Shown: positions 16,111-24,688 of the stretch, piece by piece
Numbering within the stretch: the stretch's first letter is position 1
Layout of the letters: each line of letters begins with the position of its first letter
From: Longimicrobiales bacterium
GTDB lineage: Bacteria; Gemmatimonadota; Gemmatimonadetes; Longimicrobiales; RSA9
Direction: 5' to 3'
Length of the DNA stretch: 64,000 nucleotides
Assembly (NCBI GenBank): GCA_035461765.1
Contig: DATHUY010000024.1
Span: forward strand, 1 to 64,000
The notes under the pieces: generated by a model
Databases searched by the model: none
Told to the model about the DNA's origin: nothing
What the model saw: only the letters and a program-made list of their open reading frames with translations
Made by a program: the position numbers and the translations under genes

Positions 16111-17481
16111 ATGACCGCCCGCCTGCTCGCCGTTGCGGCAGTAACTCTGATCGGTGCCGCTCCGTGCCGTGCCCAGACGATCCCGCAGGATTACCGCGCA
16201 CCGGCCGACCGGTTGATCGATGCCGCGCTCGGAGACAGTGCTGCGTTCGACCGTCTGACCACACTCGTGGACCGATTCGGCCACCGGCTGAGCGGCAGCG
16301 AGAGTCTCGAGCGTGCGCTCGACTGGATCATGGAGCAGATGCGCGCGGACGGACTGGACAACGTGCGCGGCGAGCCCGTGATGGTTCCCCACTGGGTGCG
16401 CGGCGAGGAGTCGGCCGAGCTGGTGTCACCGCGTCCGCGCGTGCTCCCGATGCTGGGCCTGGGCGGCAGTGTCGCCACGCCTGCCGGCGGTCTCGAGGCG
16501 GAGGTGCTCGTCGTGGGCAGCTTCGAGGAGCTGCAAGACCGCGCGGACGAGGCCCGTGGCCGGATGGTGCTGTTCGACGTCCCCTTCACCACGTATGGGG
16601 AGACGGTGCGCTACCGGACGGGTGGTGCTGTTGCGGCCGCACGTGCGGGCGCCGTCGCATCCCTTCTGCGGTCGGTGGGGCCCTACTCGATGCAGACGCC
16701 GCATACGGGCACGATGTCGTACGAGGAGGGCGTGCCCCGCATTCCCGCCGCGGCGATCACCGTGGAGGACGCGATGCAGCTGCATCGCATGCAGGATCGT
16801 GGCGACCGTATCGTCGTGCGACTCGTCATGAACGCACGGACACTGCCGGACGCGGAGTCGCGCAACGTGGTTGCCGAGATCCGCGGCACCGAGCTGCCGG
16901 ACGAGGTGGTGGTATTGGGCGGCCACATCGATTCCTGGGATGTCGGTCAGGGCGCCATGGACGATGCCGGCGGGTCCGTCGCGGCGTGGGAGGCGGTGCG
17001 ACTGATGCACGAGCTGGGCATGCGTCCGCGCCGTACGGTTCGCGTAGTGCTCTGGACCAACGAGGAGAACGGTCTGCGCGGCGGCACCGCGTACCGCGAC
17101 CAGCATCGTGACGAGCTCGCTGATCACGTGCTGGCGATCGAGTCCGACGCCGGCGTATTCAAGCCGCTCGGCTTCGGCTTCAGCGGCAGCGATTCCGCGT
17201 ACGCCATCATGCGGCAGATCGGCTCGCTGCTGGAGCGCATTGATGCGGGCGACATGGCCCGTGGCGGCGGCGGCGCCGACATCGGTCCGATCATGGAGCT
17301 CGGCGTACCCGGCGCCGGCCTGAACGTCGACGGCACGCGCTACTTCTGGTACCATCACTCCGACGCCGATACGATCGACAAGCTGGACGCGCGCGAGTTC
17401 AACGAGTGCGTCGCGGCACTGGCCGTGCTCGCGTACATCGTTGCCGACATGCCGGACCGTCTGCCCCGCGCCGAGGAGTGA
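16111..17481 (+). CDS. M28-family zinc aminopeptidase/carboxypeptidase Q-like
   Basis: The 456-residue secreted peptidase has a signal peptide (ending near APCRAQ), a PA-like insert around residues 120-215 and the co-catalytic di-zinc site. Visible ligands and catalytic residues are His/Asp in GGHIDSWDVGQGAMDDAGG, Glu-Glu in TNEENG, Asp in ESDAG and the late His in WYHHSDADTID. It probably removes N- or C-terminal residues from peptides in the periplasm. The ribosome site lies inside a perfect inverted repeat (16077-16109). The next gene starts 3 bases after its stop codon, with the shared GAGGAG, so the pair is one operon. Confidence 0.88.
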   Translation: MTARLLAVAAVTLIGAAPCRAQTIPQDYRAPADRLIDAALGDSAAFDRLTTLVDRFGHRLSGSESLERALDWIMEQMRADGLDNVRGEPVMVPHWVRGEESAELVSPRPRVLPMLGLGGSVATPAGGLEAEVLVVGSFEELQDRADEARGRMVLFDVPFTTYGETVRYRTGGAVAAARAGAVASLLRSVGPYSMQTPHTGTMSYEEGVPRIPAAAITVEDAMQLHRMQDRGDRIVVRLVMNARTLPDAESRNVVAEIRGTELPDEVVVLGGHIDSWDVGQGAMDDAGGSVAAWEAVRLMHELGMRPRRTVRVVLWTNEENGLRGGTAYRDQHRDELADHVLAIESDAGVFKPLGFGFSGSDSAYAIMRQIGSLLERIDAGDMARGGGGADIGPIMELGVPGAGLNVDGTRYFWYHHSDADTIDKLDAREFNECVAALAVLAYIVADMPDRLPRAEE

Positions 17482-17483
17482 AC

Positions 17484-18791
17484 GTGCATCGCATTCCATC
17501 CTTCGCGGCGGTTGTGCTGGCCGTTCTGTCCGCCGTGCTCCAGCCTTCCACGCCGGTGTCCGGGCAGGAGCCCGCGCGCGAGCCTGGTTCCCAGCTGACC
17601 GTGTATCTCGCGACCATGGGTCCGGGCGACGCCGTGTGGGAGAAGTTCGGACACAACGCGATCTGGATCCGCGATGCACAGACACGCAGCACCATCGCAT
17701 ACAACTACGGCATCTTCGATTTCCAGCAGGAGCGGTTCATTCCGCGGCTGATGAAGGGCCGCATGCTCTACAGCATGGGCGTCGATGACGCGGAGAACTC
17801 CCTGGCCGCGTACTCCTATTTCAATCGGTCGGTCACGCTTCAGCGGCTGAACCTGACGCCCGCCCAGCGCCACGCGCTGCGTGAGTTCCTCGAGTGGAAC
17901 TGGCTGCCGCAGAACCGCGACTACCTGTACGACTACTTCCGCGACAACTGCTCCACGCGCGTGCGCGACGCGCTCGATCGTGCCCTGGGCGGCGCACTCG
18001 GCGATGCCCTGAAGGGTGTACCGACCGGCACCACGTACAGCTCGCACAGCCTGCGCCTCACTGCGGCCGCGCCGGCGACGTACACGGGACTGATGCTGGG
18101 ACTCGGGCTGCCGACGAACAGGCCGATTGATGCGTGGGAGGAGTCGTTCATTCCGATGGAGCTGATGCGACACGTGCGCACGATCCAGGTGACCGATCCC
18201 GATGGCCGGGTCGTGCCGCTGGTGGCCGAGGAAGTGGCTGCGTTCGAGGCGAATCGCGAGCCGCCGGCCGACGCCGCGCCGGACCGCCTGTGGATCTACC
18301 TGCTGATCGGCGTTCTGTGCGCCACGTTGCTCCTGCTCCTCGCCCATGCCGGCCGGACGCGCCCCATCGCCCGTGCAGGTGTCGCGCTCGCTATTTTTTT
18401 CTGGGGTGTCGCCACTGGGTTCTTCGGTCTGATCCTCGCCATGCTCTGGCTGTTCACCGATCATACGGCCGCCTACCCGAACATGAACCTGCTCCACGTG
18501 AACCCGCTGGGCCTCCTGCTGGCCGCCGCCGCACCGTTCGCGGTCATTGGCAGCCGCACCTCGCACGTGGCCCGGCTGGCATGGCCGGTGGCCGTCGCGC
18601 TCGCCGTATTCTCCGTGCTGGGCCTGCTGCTGCATGGGTTTTCAGGTCTGCGCCAGTTGAACGGGCCGCTCGTCGCGCTGCTTCTGCCCGTCCACATCGC
18701 CGTTGTCGGCGCACTGTACCATGGAAGGACTGCCGTTCCGTCCCCGACAGAGGACGCGGCGGCCCGGATGACCGCGGCTGCGGCCGCATGA
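17484..18791 (+). CDS. DUF4105 (Lnb-like) membrane protein
   Basis: The 435-residue protein has an N-terminal signal segment, a periplasmic DUF4105 domain (residues ~30-190) with KFGHNAIWI and YFRDNCSTR, and about four to five transmembrane helices in the C-terminal half. DUF4105 resembles papain-like/NlpC folds, with the His and Cys in these motifs as candidate active residues. The function is unknown. GTG 17484 is chosen because GAGGAG (17473-17478), overlapping the end of the preceding peptidase gene, is 5 bases away. A run of seven T at about 18393 is unusual for this GC-rich gene but preserves the frame. Confidence 0.75.
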   Translation: MHRIPSFAAVVLAVLSAVLQPSTPVSGQEPAREPGSQLTVYLATMGPGDAVWEKFGHNAIWIRDAQTRSTIAYNYGIFDFQQERFIPRLMKGRMLYSMGVDDAENSLAAYSYFNRSVTLQRLNLTPAQRHALREFLEWNWLPQNRDYLYDYFRDNCSTRVRDALDRALGGALGDALKGVPTGTTYSSHSLRLTAAAPATYTGLMLGLGLPTNRPIDAWEESFIPMELMRHVRTIQVTDPDGRVVPLVAEEVAAFEANREPPADAAPDRLWIYLLIGVLCATLLLLLAHAGRTRPIARAGVALAIFFWGVATGFFGLILAMLWLFTDHTAAYPNMNLLHVNPLGLLLAAAAPFAVIGSRTSHVARLAWPVAVALAVFSVLGLLLHGFSGLRQLNGPLVALLLPVHIAVVGALYHGRTAVPSPTEDAAARMTAAAAA

Positions 18792-18873
18792 ATGCTGGCA
18801 CCCACCTTGCCCTGAGACGTATTGGATGGCTTCCGGCTGTGAGGCCACTTATCGAACAACCGAGGATAGGTCT

Positions 18874-19545
18874 ATGACAACGATGCTACGGAATTCCACG
18901 ACGATTGTCGCGCTGGCGGCAGTGTTGAGTGGCTGCTCGAGCCTGAATCAGACGCAGCGCGGTGCCGCCATCGGGGCGGGCGCCGGTGGTGCGGTCGGTG
19001 CCGCCGTGGGCGCGGCGACGGGCTCGACGGCGCGCGGCGCGATCATCGGCGCGGCGGTCGGCGGTGTGGCCGGTGCGGTGATCGGGTCGCAGATGGACAA
19101 GCAGCGCGAGGAGCTCGCGGAGGATCTCGAGGGAGCCCGCGTGGAGCGTTACGGCGAGGGCGTGCTCGTGACGTTCGATTCGGGACTGCTGTTCGATTTC
19201 GACTCGTCGGTGGTGAAGGGCGCAGCGCGCTCGAACCTCACGGATCTGGCCAACAGCCTGCGTGAGTACCCTGACACGGAAGTCCTGATCGTCGGTCACA
19301 CCGACTCGCAGGGCTCCGACAGCTACAACCAGGGCCTGTCCGAGCGCCGCGCTGCGGCCGCGAAGAACTTCCTGGTCACACAGGGCGTGCCGGCCAACCG
19401 CATTCGCACCGAGGGTCTGGGCGAGATGGAGCCGGTCGCCTCGAACGACACGGACGCGGGCCGCGCGCAGAATCGCCGCGTCGAGGTCGCGATCTTCGCG
19501 AGTGAGGAGTACCGCGAGGAGCTGATCCGCCGCCACGGCCGATAA
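18874..19545 (+). CDS. OmpA-family peptidoglycan-associated lipoprotein (YiaD-like)
   Basis: The 223-residue product has a lipobox (AVLSGC, Cys about residue 20). A glycine-zipper hydrophobic stretch follows (GAGAGGAVGAAVGAATG, residues ~30-70). The C-terminal OmpA-like domain (~95-215) contains VLIVGHTDSQG and NQGLSERRA, which bind peptidoglycan. It would tether the outer membrane to the wall. ATG 18874 has GAGGA at 18862-18866, 7 bases upstream. It is a single gene followed by a strong Rho-independent terminator. Confidence 0.9.
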   Translation: MTTMLRNSTTIVALAAVLSGCSSLNQTQRGAAIGAGAGGAVGAAVGAATGSTARGAIIGAAVGGVAGAVIGSQMDKQREELAEDLEGARVERYGEGVLVTFDSGLLFDFDSSVVKGAARSNLTDLANSLREYPDTEVLIVGHTDSQGSDSYNQGLSERRAAAAKNFLVTQGVPANRIRTEGLGEMEPVASNDTDAGRAQNRRVEVAIFASEEYREELIRRHGR

Positions 19546-19564
19546 GCCTCACGTCTCCGGAAAC

Positions 19565-19599
19565 GAGCCCCCGGCCTGCTGGTCGGGGGCTCTTTCTTT
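19565..19599 (+). terminator. Rho-independent terminator after the OmpA-family gene
   Basis: A 12-bp stem (19565-19576 with 19581-19592, one G-U pair) around a 4-base loop is followed by TTTCTTT. This is the clearest canonical terminator in the window. It also separates this gene from the convergent permease gene. Confidence 0.85.
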
Positions 19600-19615
19600 C
19601 AGGCGGCCCCCCTCC

Positions 19616-22201
19616 TCACCCCATGTCGGCTTCGCGCAGCACAGTCAGCGGCGTGCTCCTGAGCGCTTCACGGCTGTTCAGCATCCCGAGCAGCGCCGCG
19701 GCGACCGTGACCAGCAGCCAGATCAGCGCGAGTGTGGCGATGGGCAGGGTGTAGGGCATGCTGAAGACGAATCGCGTGAGCAGCCAGCCGGCGATACCGG
19801 CGAGCAGCACACCCGTGAGGCCCGCGAGCGCGCCGAGTGCCGCATACTCGACGAGCAGGATGCGCCGCACCTGTGCGCGTGTTGCACCGAGCGCGCGCAG
19901 GAGTGCACTCTCGCGCACGCGCTGGAAGCGCGATGCGGCGATCGCACCGAACAGCACGAGCGTGCCGGCGCCGACGCTGAACGCGGCCATGAACCGGATG
20001 GCGTATGTGACGCGATCGATGATACGGCGGAGTACCCGCTGCACCGTTGCGATGTCGACCACGGAGATGTTGGGGAACTGCTGGACGACCTCGCGCTGGA
20101 GCGTCGTACGCGCCGAGTCGTTCTCGACAGCCACCAGCGATACGGCGCTCTGTGGCGCCTGCTCCAGCACGCCGGGCTCGAAGACGAAGAAGAAGTTCGT
20201 CTCGAACCGCGCCCAGTCGACCGTCCGCACGCTCGTGATGACCGATTCGATGCTGACGCCCGTGATGTCCCACGTGATGCTGTCGCCGACGCTGACGTCG
20301 AGGTTGCGCGCGACATCCTGTTCGACCGACACACGGGCGATACGGGGCGGCGCCGCTGCGGCCTCGTCGAACCAGGCACCCTCCACCAGCGCCTCCGTGC
20401 TGGTGAGCGTATCGCGATATGTGTGGCGGTATTCGCGTCGGAGCGCCCACGGCTCCACCCGACGCGGCCGCTCCTCGAGCAGCTGGTCGACGGTGCGGCC
20501 GTTGATGGAAGTCAGCCTCGCGGGCACGATAGGCACCAGCTCCGCCGGCGCGTCGGCATGCCGGCCCATGAGCGATCGCATCTCGTCGAGCTGGTCGCGC
20601 TGGATGTCGAAGAAGATCAGGTTCGGCTGCGGCGCGCCGTCGGCGGGCGCCAGCCATGACAGCAGGTTCTGCTGCACCACCCAGAGGGTGGCCACGAGAA
20701 AGACGCCGAACCCCAGCGACATTGTCACGGCCGCAGTCTGATTGCGCGGGCGGTACAGGTTGGCAATGCCCTGACGTGTCGTGAACGCGCGCCTGCGCGC
20801 GGCGCCGCTGTGTCCGCGCCGGGCGATGGCGGCGCCCGTCCGTGCGACGCGTCGGGTAAGCATGATGAGCAGGCGGGCACAGACCCAGAGGATGCCCATG
20901 CCGGCGATCAGCGCTCCCGCGTACAGGAGCCCGGCCTGCCACAGACGCGCCTGCCATATCGATACGGCGGCGACGCTGGCGATGATCAGCAGGAAGGCCG
21001 CAATGCGCCACGGATCAAACCTGCGCGCCGGCTCATCCACGTCGTGACGGAGTGCGCGCAGCGGTGAGATGCCGCGCACCGCGAGCAGCGGGAGCAGCGC
21101 GAATGTCGCCGCTACGAGCGCGCCGGTGGCCACGCCGATCGCGACGACATCCCACTGCACGGCAAACGGCACGGTAATGGGAAGCGCAGTGCCTATCATC
21201 AGCGGCAGCAGCGCCTGGATGCCGACGCCGAGCAGCGCGCCGAGCAGTGCGCCCAGGGATCCGATCAGCGTCGCCTGAAGCAGGTATGCTCCGAACGCAG
21301 TACGCTGTGTGGCCCCGAGACAGCGCAGCACGGCGACCGTACGGCGCTTCTCCTTCACGAACACGTTCACCGCACTCGCGACACCCAGCCCGCCGAGCAG
21401 CAGGGCACTCAGGCCGACCAGTCCGAGAAAACGGCCGAGGTTCTCGAGCGCCTGCGCAAGGTCCTCCGCCTGCTCGGCAGCCGTCTCGAAGCCGACGCCG
21501 GCGCGGCTGAACACGGCGTGATTGCGGTCGACGAACTGCTGGAGCTCCAGGTCATCGCGGATCTGGAGGTACGCCTCGTAGCGCGCGATCGAGCCGAAGC
21601 GGAGCAGGCCGGTCTCAGCCAGCATGCTCTCGCTGATATAGACGCGCGGACCCACGGCGTTACGGAACGAGAGCTCGGGGGGGAGGGATGTGAGCACACC
21701 GCGTATCTCGAACCACACCGCGCCGAGCCGTATCGAGTCGCCGACCTCGGCACCGAGCTGTTCCATCAGTGACTGCTCGGCCAGTGCCGTACGCGCCTCC
21801 TGCACGCGTGGCCAGAGCCCTGCCGGCTCCGTCACCATCTCGCCATAGAACGGGTATCCGCCGGCCACGGCACGCACCTGCGCCAGCCGGACGGCGCCGT
21901 CCTGCGTCAGCGCAACGGTCAGTGCGGTCGTGACACGCGACACCGGCACGCCTGCCATCGACGCCGAATCCAGGATGCCGGTGATGCTGTCGGGGAACGC
22001 GCGATTGCTGCTGATGCGCAGGTCCGCGCCGAGCAGAGCCTTCGATTCGCTGTCGACGGACTCGACTACCTGCGCGCGGAACGAGTTGATGGCAACCAGC
22101 GCCGCTACGCCGAGTGTGATCGCGCCCATGTACACGGCGAGTCTGCGGCCGCTCGCGCGCATCTCCCGCGCTGCGAGCTTGAGCCAGAACGGCGCGCGCA
22201 C
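19616..22201 (-). CDS. ybbP: FtsX-like ABC permease, YbbP type
   Basis: The 861-residue protein has an N-terminal helix followed by a large periplasmic domain and two FtsX modules, with about 10 transmembrane segments in total. This matches the YbbP/FtsX permeases, which do not transport in the usual way but extract or hand over hydrophobic compounds at the outer leaflet. It follows the ATPase gene with a single base between, and is divergent from a TesA-type lipoprotein. The same three-gene arrangement (tesA, ybbA, ybbP) is known in E. coli. Substrate unknown. Confidence 0.85.
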   Translation of the reverse strand: MRAPFWLKLAAREMRASGRRLAVYMGAITLGVAALVAINSFRAQVVESVDSESKALLGADLRISSNRAFPDSITGILDSASMAGVPVSRVTTALTVALTQDGAVRLAQVRAVAGGYPFYGEMVTEPAGLWPRVQEARTALAEQSLMEQLGAEVGDSIRLGAVWFEIRGVLTSLPPELSFRNAVGPRVYISESMLAETGLLRFGSIARYEAYLQIRDDLELQQFVDRNHAVFSRAGVGFETAAEQAEDLAQALENLGRFLGLVGLSALLLGGLGVASAVNVFVKEKRRTVAVLRCLGATQRTAFGAYLLQATLIGSLGALLGALLGVGIQALLPLMIGTALPITVPFAVQWDVVAIGVATGALVAATFALLPLLAVRGISPLRALRHDVDEPARRFDPWRIAAFLLIIASVAAVSIWQARLWQAGLLYAGALIAGMGILWVCARLLIMLTRRVARTGAAIARRGHSGAARRRAFTTRQGIANLYRPRNQTAAVTMSLGFGVFLVATLWVVQQNLLSWLAPADGAPQPNLIFFDIQRDQLDEMRSLMGRHADAPAELVPIVPARLTSINGRTVDQLLEERPRRVEPWALRREYRHTYRDTLTSTEALVEGAWFDEAAAAPPRIARVSVEQDVARNLDVSVGDSITWDITGVSIESVITSVRTVDWARFETNFFFVFEPGVLEQAPQSAVSLVAVENDSARTTLQREVVQQFPNISVVDIATVQRVLRRIIDRVTYAIRFMAAFSVGAGTLVLFGAIAASRFQRVRESALLRALGATRAQVRRILLVEYAALGALAGLTGVLLAGIAGWLLTRFVFSMPYTLPIATLALIWLLVTVAAALLGMLNSREALRSTPLTVLREADMG

Positions 22202-22202
22202 G

Positions 22203-22892
22203 TCAGCCCTGTCGCTCGTCGGAGATGACGCGGCCCGACGCGAGACGGATGATGCGCCCGGCGCGCCGTGCCAGCTCCAGATCGTGCGTCACCAGCACGA
22301 GCGTCGTCGCGCTCTCCTCGTTCAGCCGCACCAGGAGATCGATGATGCGCCCGCCCGTCTCCCCGTCGAGATTGCCCGTCGGCTCGTCCGCGAACAGGAT
22401 CCTGGGCTCGCTGGCGAATGCACGCGCCAGCGCGACCCGCTGCTGCTCACCTCCCGACAGCTGCTGCGGATAGTGATCCGTGCGGTCGCCCAGACCGACG
22501 CGATCGAGCAGCCTGCGCGCGCGATCCTCGAGATCGCCCGCGCTGCCCGGTGTGCCGGCCAGCTCGAGCGGCACGAGCACATTCTCCAGTGCGGTCAGCG
22601 TCGGAACCAGCTGGAACGTCTGGAACACAAAGCCTATGTTGACGGCGCGAAAACGGGCGCGCTCATCTTCGCTGAGCTCGCTGAGTGCTGCGCCGGCCAG
22701 CTGAACGCTCCCCGTTGCCGGTGTATCAAGTCCTGCGAGCAGGCCGAGCAGCGTCGTCTTGCCGCTCCCGGACGGTCCCAGGATGGCCACGAACTCGTTC
22801 TGTGCGATCTCGAGATCGACGTCGCGCAGCACCGTCAGCGGCTCTGTGCCGCTCCGGTACGTCTGACCCAGATTGCGTGCGATGATCATCAT
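22203..22892 (-). CDS. ybbA: ABC transporter ATPase, YbbA/LolD type
   Basis: The product (229 residues) has Walker A GPSGSGKTT (about residue 38), Q-loop FVFQTF, signature LSGGEQQR, Walker B ILFADEPT and H-loop THD, all intact. It powers the FtsX-like permease encoded immediately downstream. Start codon options are ATG 22892 and ATG 22889, with longer readings upstream not expected. No Shine-Dalgarno sequence is seen. A TATTAT hexamer ends 7 bases before ATG 22892, so the transcript may be leaderless. Its start overlaps the start of the divergent esterase gene. Confidence 0.88.
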   Translation of the reverse strand: MMIIARNLGQTYRSGTEPLTVLRDVDLEIAQNEFVAILGPSGSGKTTLLGLLAGLDTPATGSVQLAGAALSELSEDERARFRAVNIGFVFQTFQLVPTLTALENVLVPLELAGTPGSAGDLEDRARRLLDRVGLGDRTDHYPQQLSGGEQQRVALARAFASEPRILFADEPTGNLDGETGGRIIDLLVRLNEESATTLVLVTHDLELARRAGRIIRLASGRVISDERQG

Positions 22893-23628
22893 GCGGCGGA
22901 TAATACTCGCGATCCTGACGCTCACGCTAACGGCGTGCGGCCGGCCGGCGGAGGATGTGCCGGGCCGGACCGGGGAGCCCGACCCCGGCTCTGACGCGGC
23001 CACGGTCGAGCGTGCGGAGCCGGCCACGACCGCGGCGCGCACGAACCGCGACGACAGCGCTGCGACCATCCTGTTCGTCGGAACGAGCCTCACAGCCGGG
23101 TACGGCGTCGGCGCCGAGCAGGCTTACCCGGCCGTGCTCCAGCAGAAGATCGATTCCGCCGGACTGAGGTATCGCGTGGTGAACGCGGGCATCAGCGGTG
23201 AAACGTCCGCAGGCGGGCTGCGCCGCATCGACTGGTCGCTGCAGCAGCCGACGGATGTCCTCGTGGTCGAGCTCGGCGCCAACGATGGGCTCCGCGGGCT
23301 CGATCCCGCCGCAATGAGGAGCAACCTGGACGGTATCCTGGCGCGCGCACGCGAGCTCCATCCCGACGTCGCCATCGTCGTCATCGGGATGGAGGCGCCG
23401 CCGAACCTCGGGACCGACTACGGCGCGCGGTTCCGCAATGTGTTCACGGACATCGCACGACAGTACGACGCCGCGCTCGTGCCGTTCCTGCTCGACGGTG
23501 TGGCCGCCGATCCGGCACTGAATCTCGATGACGGCATCCACCCGAATGCCGAAGGCCATCGCATTCTTGCCCGGACCGTCTGGGAGGTACTCGGTCCCGT
23601 TCTCGCCGCCCGCGTCGCGGACGGCTGA
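22891..23628 (+). CDS. tesA: TesA-like SGNH/GDSL esterase lipoprotein
   Basis: The 245-residue product has a lipobox (LTLTAC, Cys16), a low-complexity linker to about residue 55, and an SGNH hydrolase domain. Catalytic motifs are GTSLTAGYG (Ser66, block I), the block III motif GAND, and DGIHPNAEGH with the Asp/His pair. The family includes thioesterase I / lysophospholipase L1 / arylesterase. The lipid anchor suggests action at the membrane, next to the YbbAP transporter encoded divergently. ATG 22891 lies in CATG shared with the opposite start codon. No ribosome-binding sequence is evident. Confidence 0.88.
   Translation: MRRIILAILTLTLTACGRPAEDVPGRTGEPDPGSDAATVERAEPATTAARTNRDDSAATILFVGTSLTAGYGVGAEQAYPAVLQQKIDSAGLRYRVVNAGISGETSAGGLRRIDWSLQQPTDVLVVELGANDGLRGLDPAAMRSNLDGILARARELHPDVAIVVIGMEAPPNLGTDYGARFRNVFTDIARQYDAALVPFLLDGVAADPALNLDDGIHPNAEGHRILARTVWEVLGPVLAARVADG
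22900..22905 (-). promoter_or_regulatory. -10-like TATTAT 7 bases upstream of the ybbA start
   Basis: On the minus strand the hexamer TATTAT ends 7 bases before ATG 22892, the spacing expected for leaderless transcripts. It lies inside the esterase coding region. No good -35 element was found. Confidence 0.35.
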
Positions 23629-23700
23629 AGGATGGCGCCGATGCTGCCCGCGACATGAACGCGTAACGTGGTCTGAGGGTCACGAAAGCGGCGCGTTAAA

Positions 23701-24357
23701 TCAGCGGCCAAGGATGCTTCCGTCATACAGCCTCAGCAGTCCTGCCGGATCGTCGTGCACCTCGACCGCACCCTTCAGGTCGTGATCGTTCCAGCCGCCG
23801 CAGCGCAGACCGATGATGCGGACGCCGGCCTGCTGAGCGGCTTTCACGTCGTACGGCGTGTCCCCGAGCATCACCACCTCTGACGCGGGCACGCCCGCCT
23901 TCTCGAGCGCCGCCTCCACGATGTCCGGCGCCGGCTTCGACTCCTCGGCTTCATCGGAGTTCGTCGAATCGTCGATGAGGTCCTCCAGATCCGCCTGCTT
24001 CAGGAGTGCGGAAAGGTCCTTCCCGCTCGCGGAAGTCGCCACCACCAGCTTCCTGCCCTCACCGCGCAGCCGCTTCAGCAGGTCGTGCGTGCCCGGGAAC
24101 GCGCCCAGTCGCGGCAGGTAGCGCTCGCGGAAGATCGCGCCGCGCCGGTCGAGCATCTCGCGGCCGCGGTCGCTTTCCTCCTCCAGACCCGTCAGGTCGG
24201 GCAGCACGCGGTCACCGCCCATGCCGATCAGCCACCGTACCCGTCCGAACTCGATCTCAAACCCGAACTCGTCCCCCACATCCACCCATGCGCGCGCGTG
24301 CGCATCGTTGCTGTCAATCAGTGTGCCATCCACGTCGAGCAAGACTGCCCGGATCAT
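23701..24357 (-). CDS. HAD-superfamily phosphatase, phosphoglycolate-phosphatase-like
   Basis: The 218-residue soluble protein has motif I LLDVDGTLIDS (catalytic Asp pair), a helical cap domain from about residue 18 to 90, motif II VVATSASG, a Lys in ESKPAPD (motif III) and motif IV MLGDTPYD. These fit a C1-capped sugar phosphate or phosphoglycolate phosphatase (GPH-like). GAGGAGG 5 bases upstream supports ATG 24357. It is a single gene, divergent from the AAA+ gene at 24689. Confidence 0.87.
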   Translation of the reverse strand: MIRAVLLDVDGTLIDSNDAHARAWVDVGDEFGFEIEFGRVRWLIGMGGDRVLPDLTGLEEESDRGREMLDRRGAIFRERYLPRLGAFPGTHDLLKRLRGEGRKLVVATSASGKDLSALLKQADLEDLIDDSTNSDEAEESKPAPDIVEAALEKAGVPASEVVMLGDTPYDVKAAQQAGVRIIGLRCGGWNDHDLKGAVEVHDDPAGLLRLYDGSILGR

Positions 24358-24477
24358 GCGCCCCTCCTCGGTCGTTGTCCCTGTGCGCCCGACGCATATG
24401 CAAGAAACGAGAACGTGCCGATCCAACCGGGTTCCTGCCGCCCCGGCCAAATCGACACGCCTCGTGTTCCCCCCATT

Positions 24478-24496
24478 TGTCGCCCATCAGGCGACA
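24478..24496. promoter_or_regulatory. 7-bp palindrome in the HAD-CDC48 divergent region
   Basis: TGTCGCC (24478-24484) and GGCGACA (24490-24496) form a perfect inverted repeat around five bases. It could be an operator for either divergent gene or a weak hairpin. Confidence 0.3.
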
Positions 24497-24538
24497 CCCG
24501 GAATATGAGTGATCGGCGCGGGCCACAGGTCAGGGCCG

Positions 24539-24585
24539 TGTCAGAAGTATGTCAGGAATTCGTGGGCATTTGTCAGGAACTCATG
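24539..24585 (+). promoter_or_regulatory. Helically phased direct repeats upstream of CDC48 gene
   Basis: TGTCAGAA, TGTCAGGAATTCGTG and TGTCAGGAACTCATG begin at 24539, 24550 and 24571. The steps of 11 and 21 bases correspond to one and two turns of DNA. This resembles binding sites of OmpR/PhoB-type regulators, which use 11-bp direct repeats. Function is inferred. Confidence 0.4.
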
Positions 24586-24688
24586 AAGCGGCGGCCCACA
24601 GGGTCCATGGACCGCACGCTTCTTGCCACTCCTGCCCGGTCAGAATCAAGGCAATTCGTGGCCTGCGACCCCGGCTGGAGGAAGGCAC

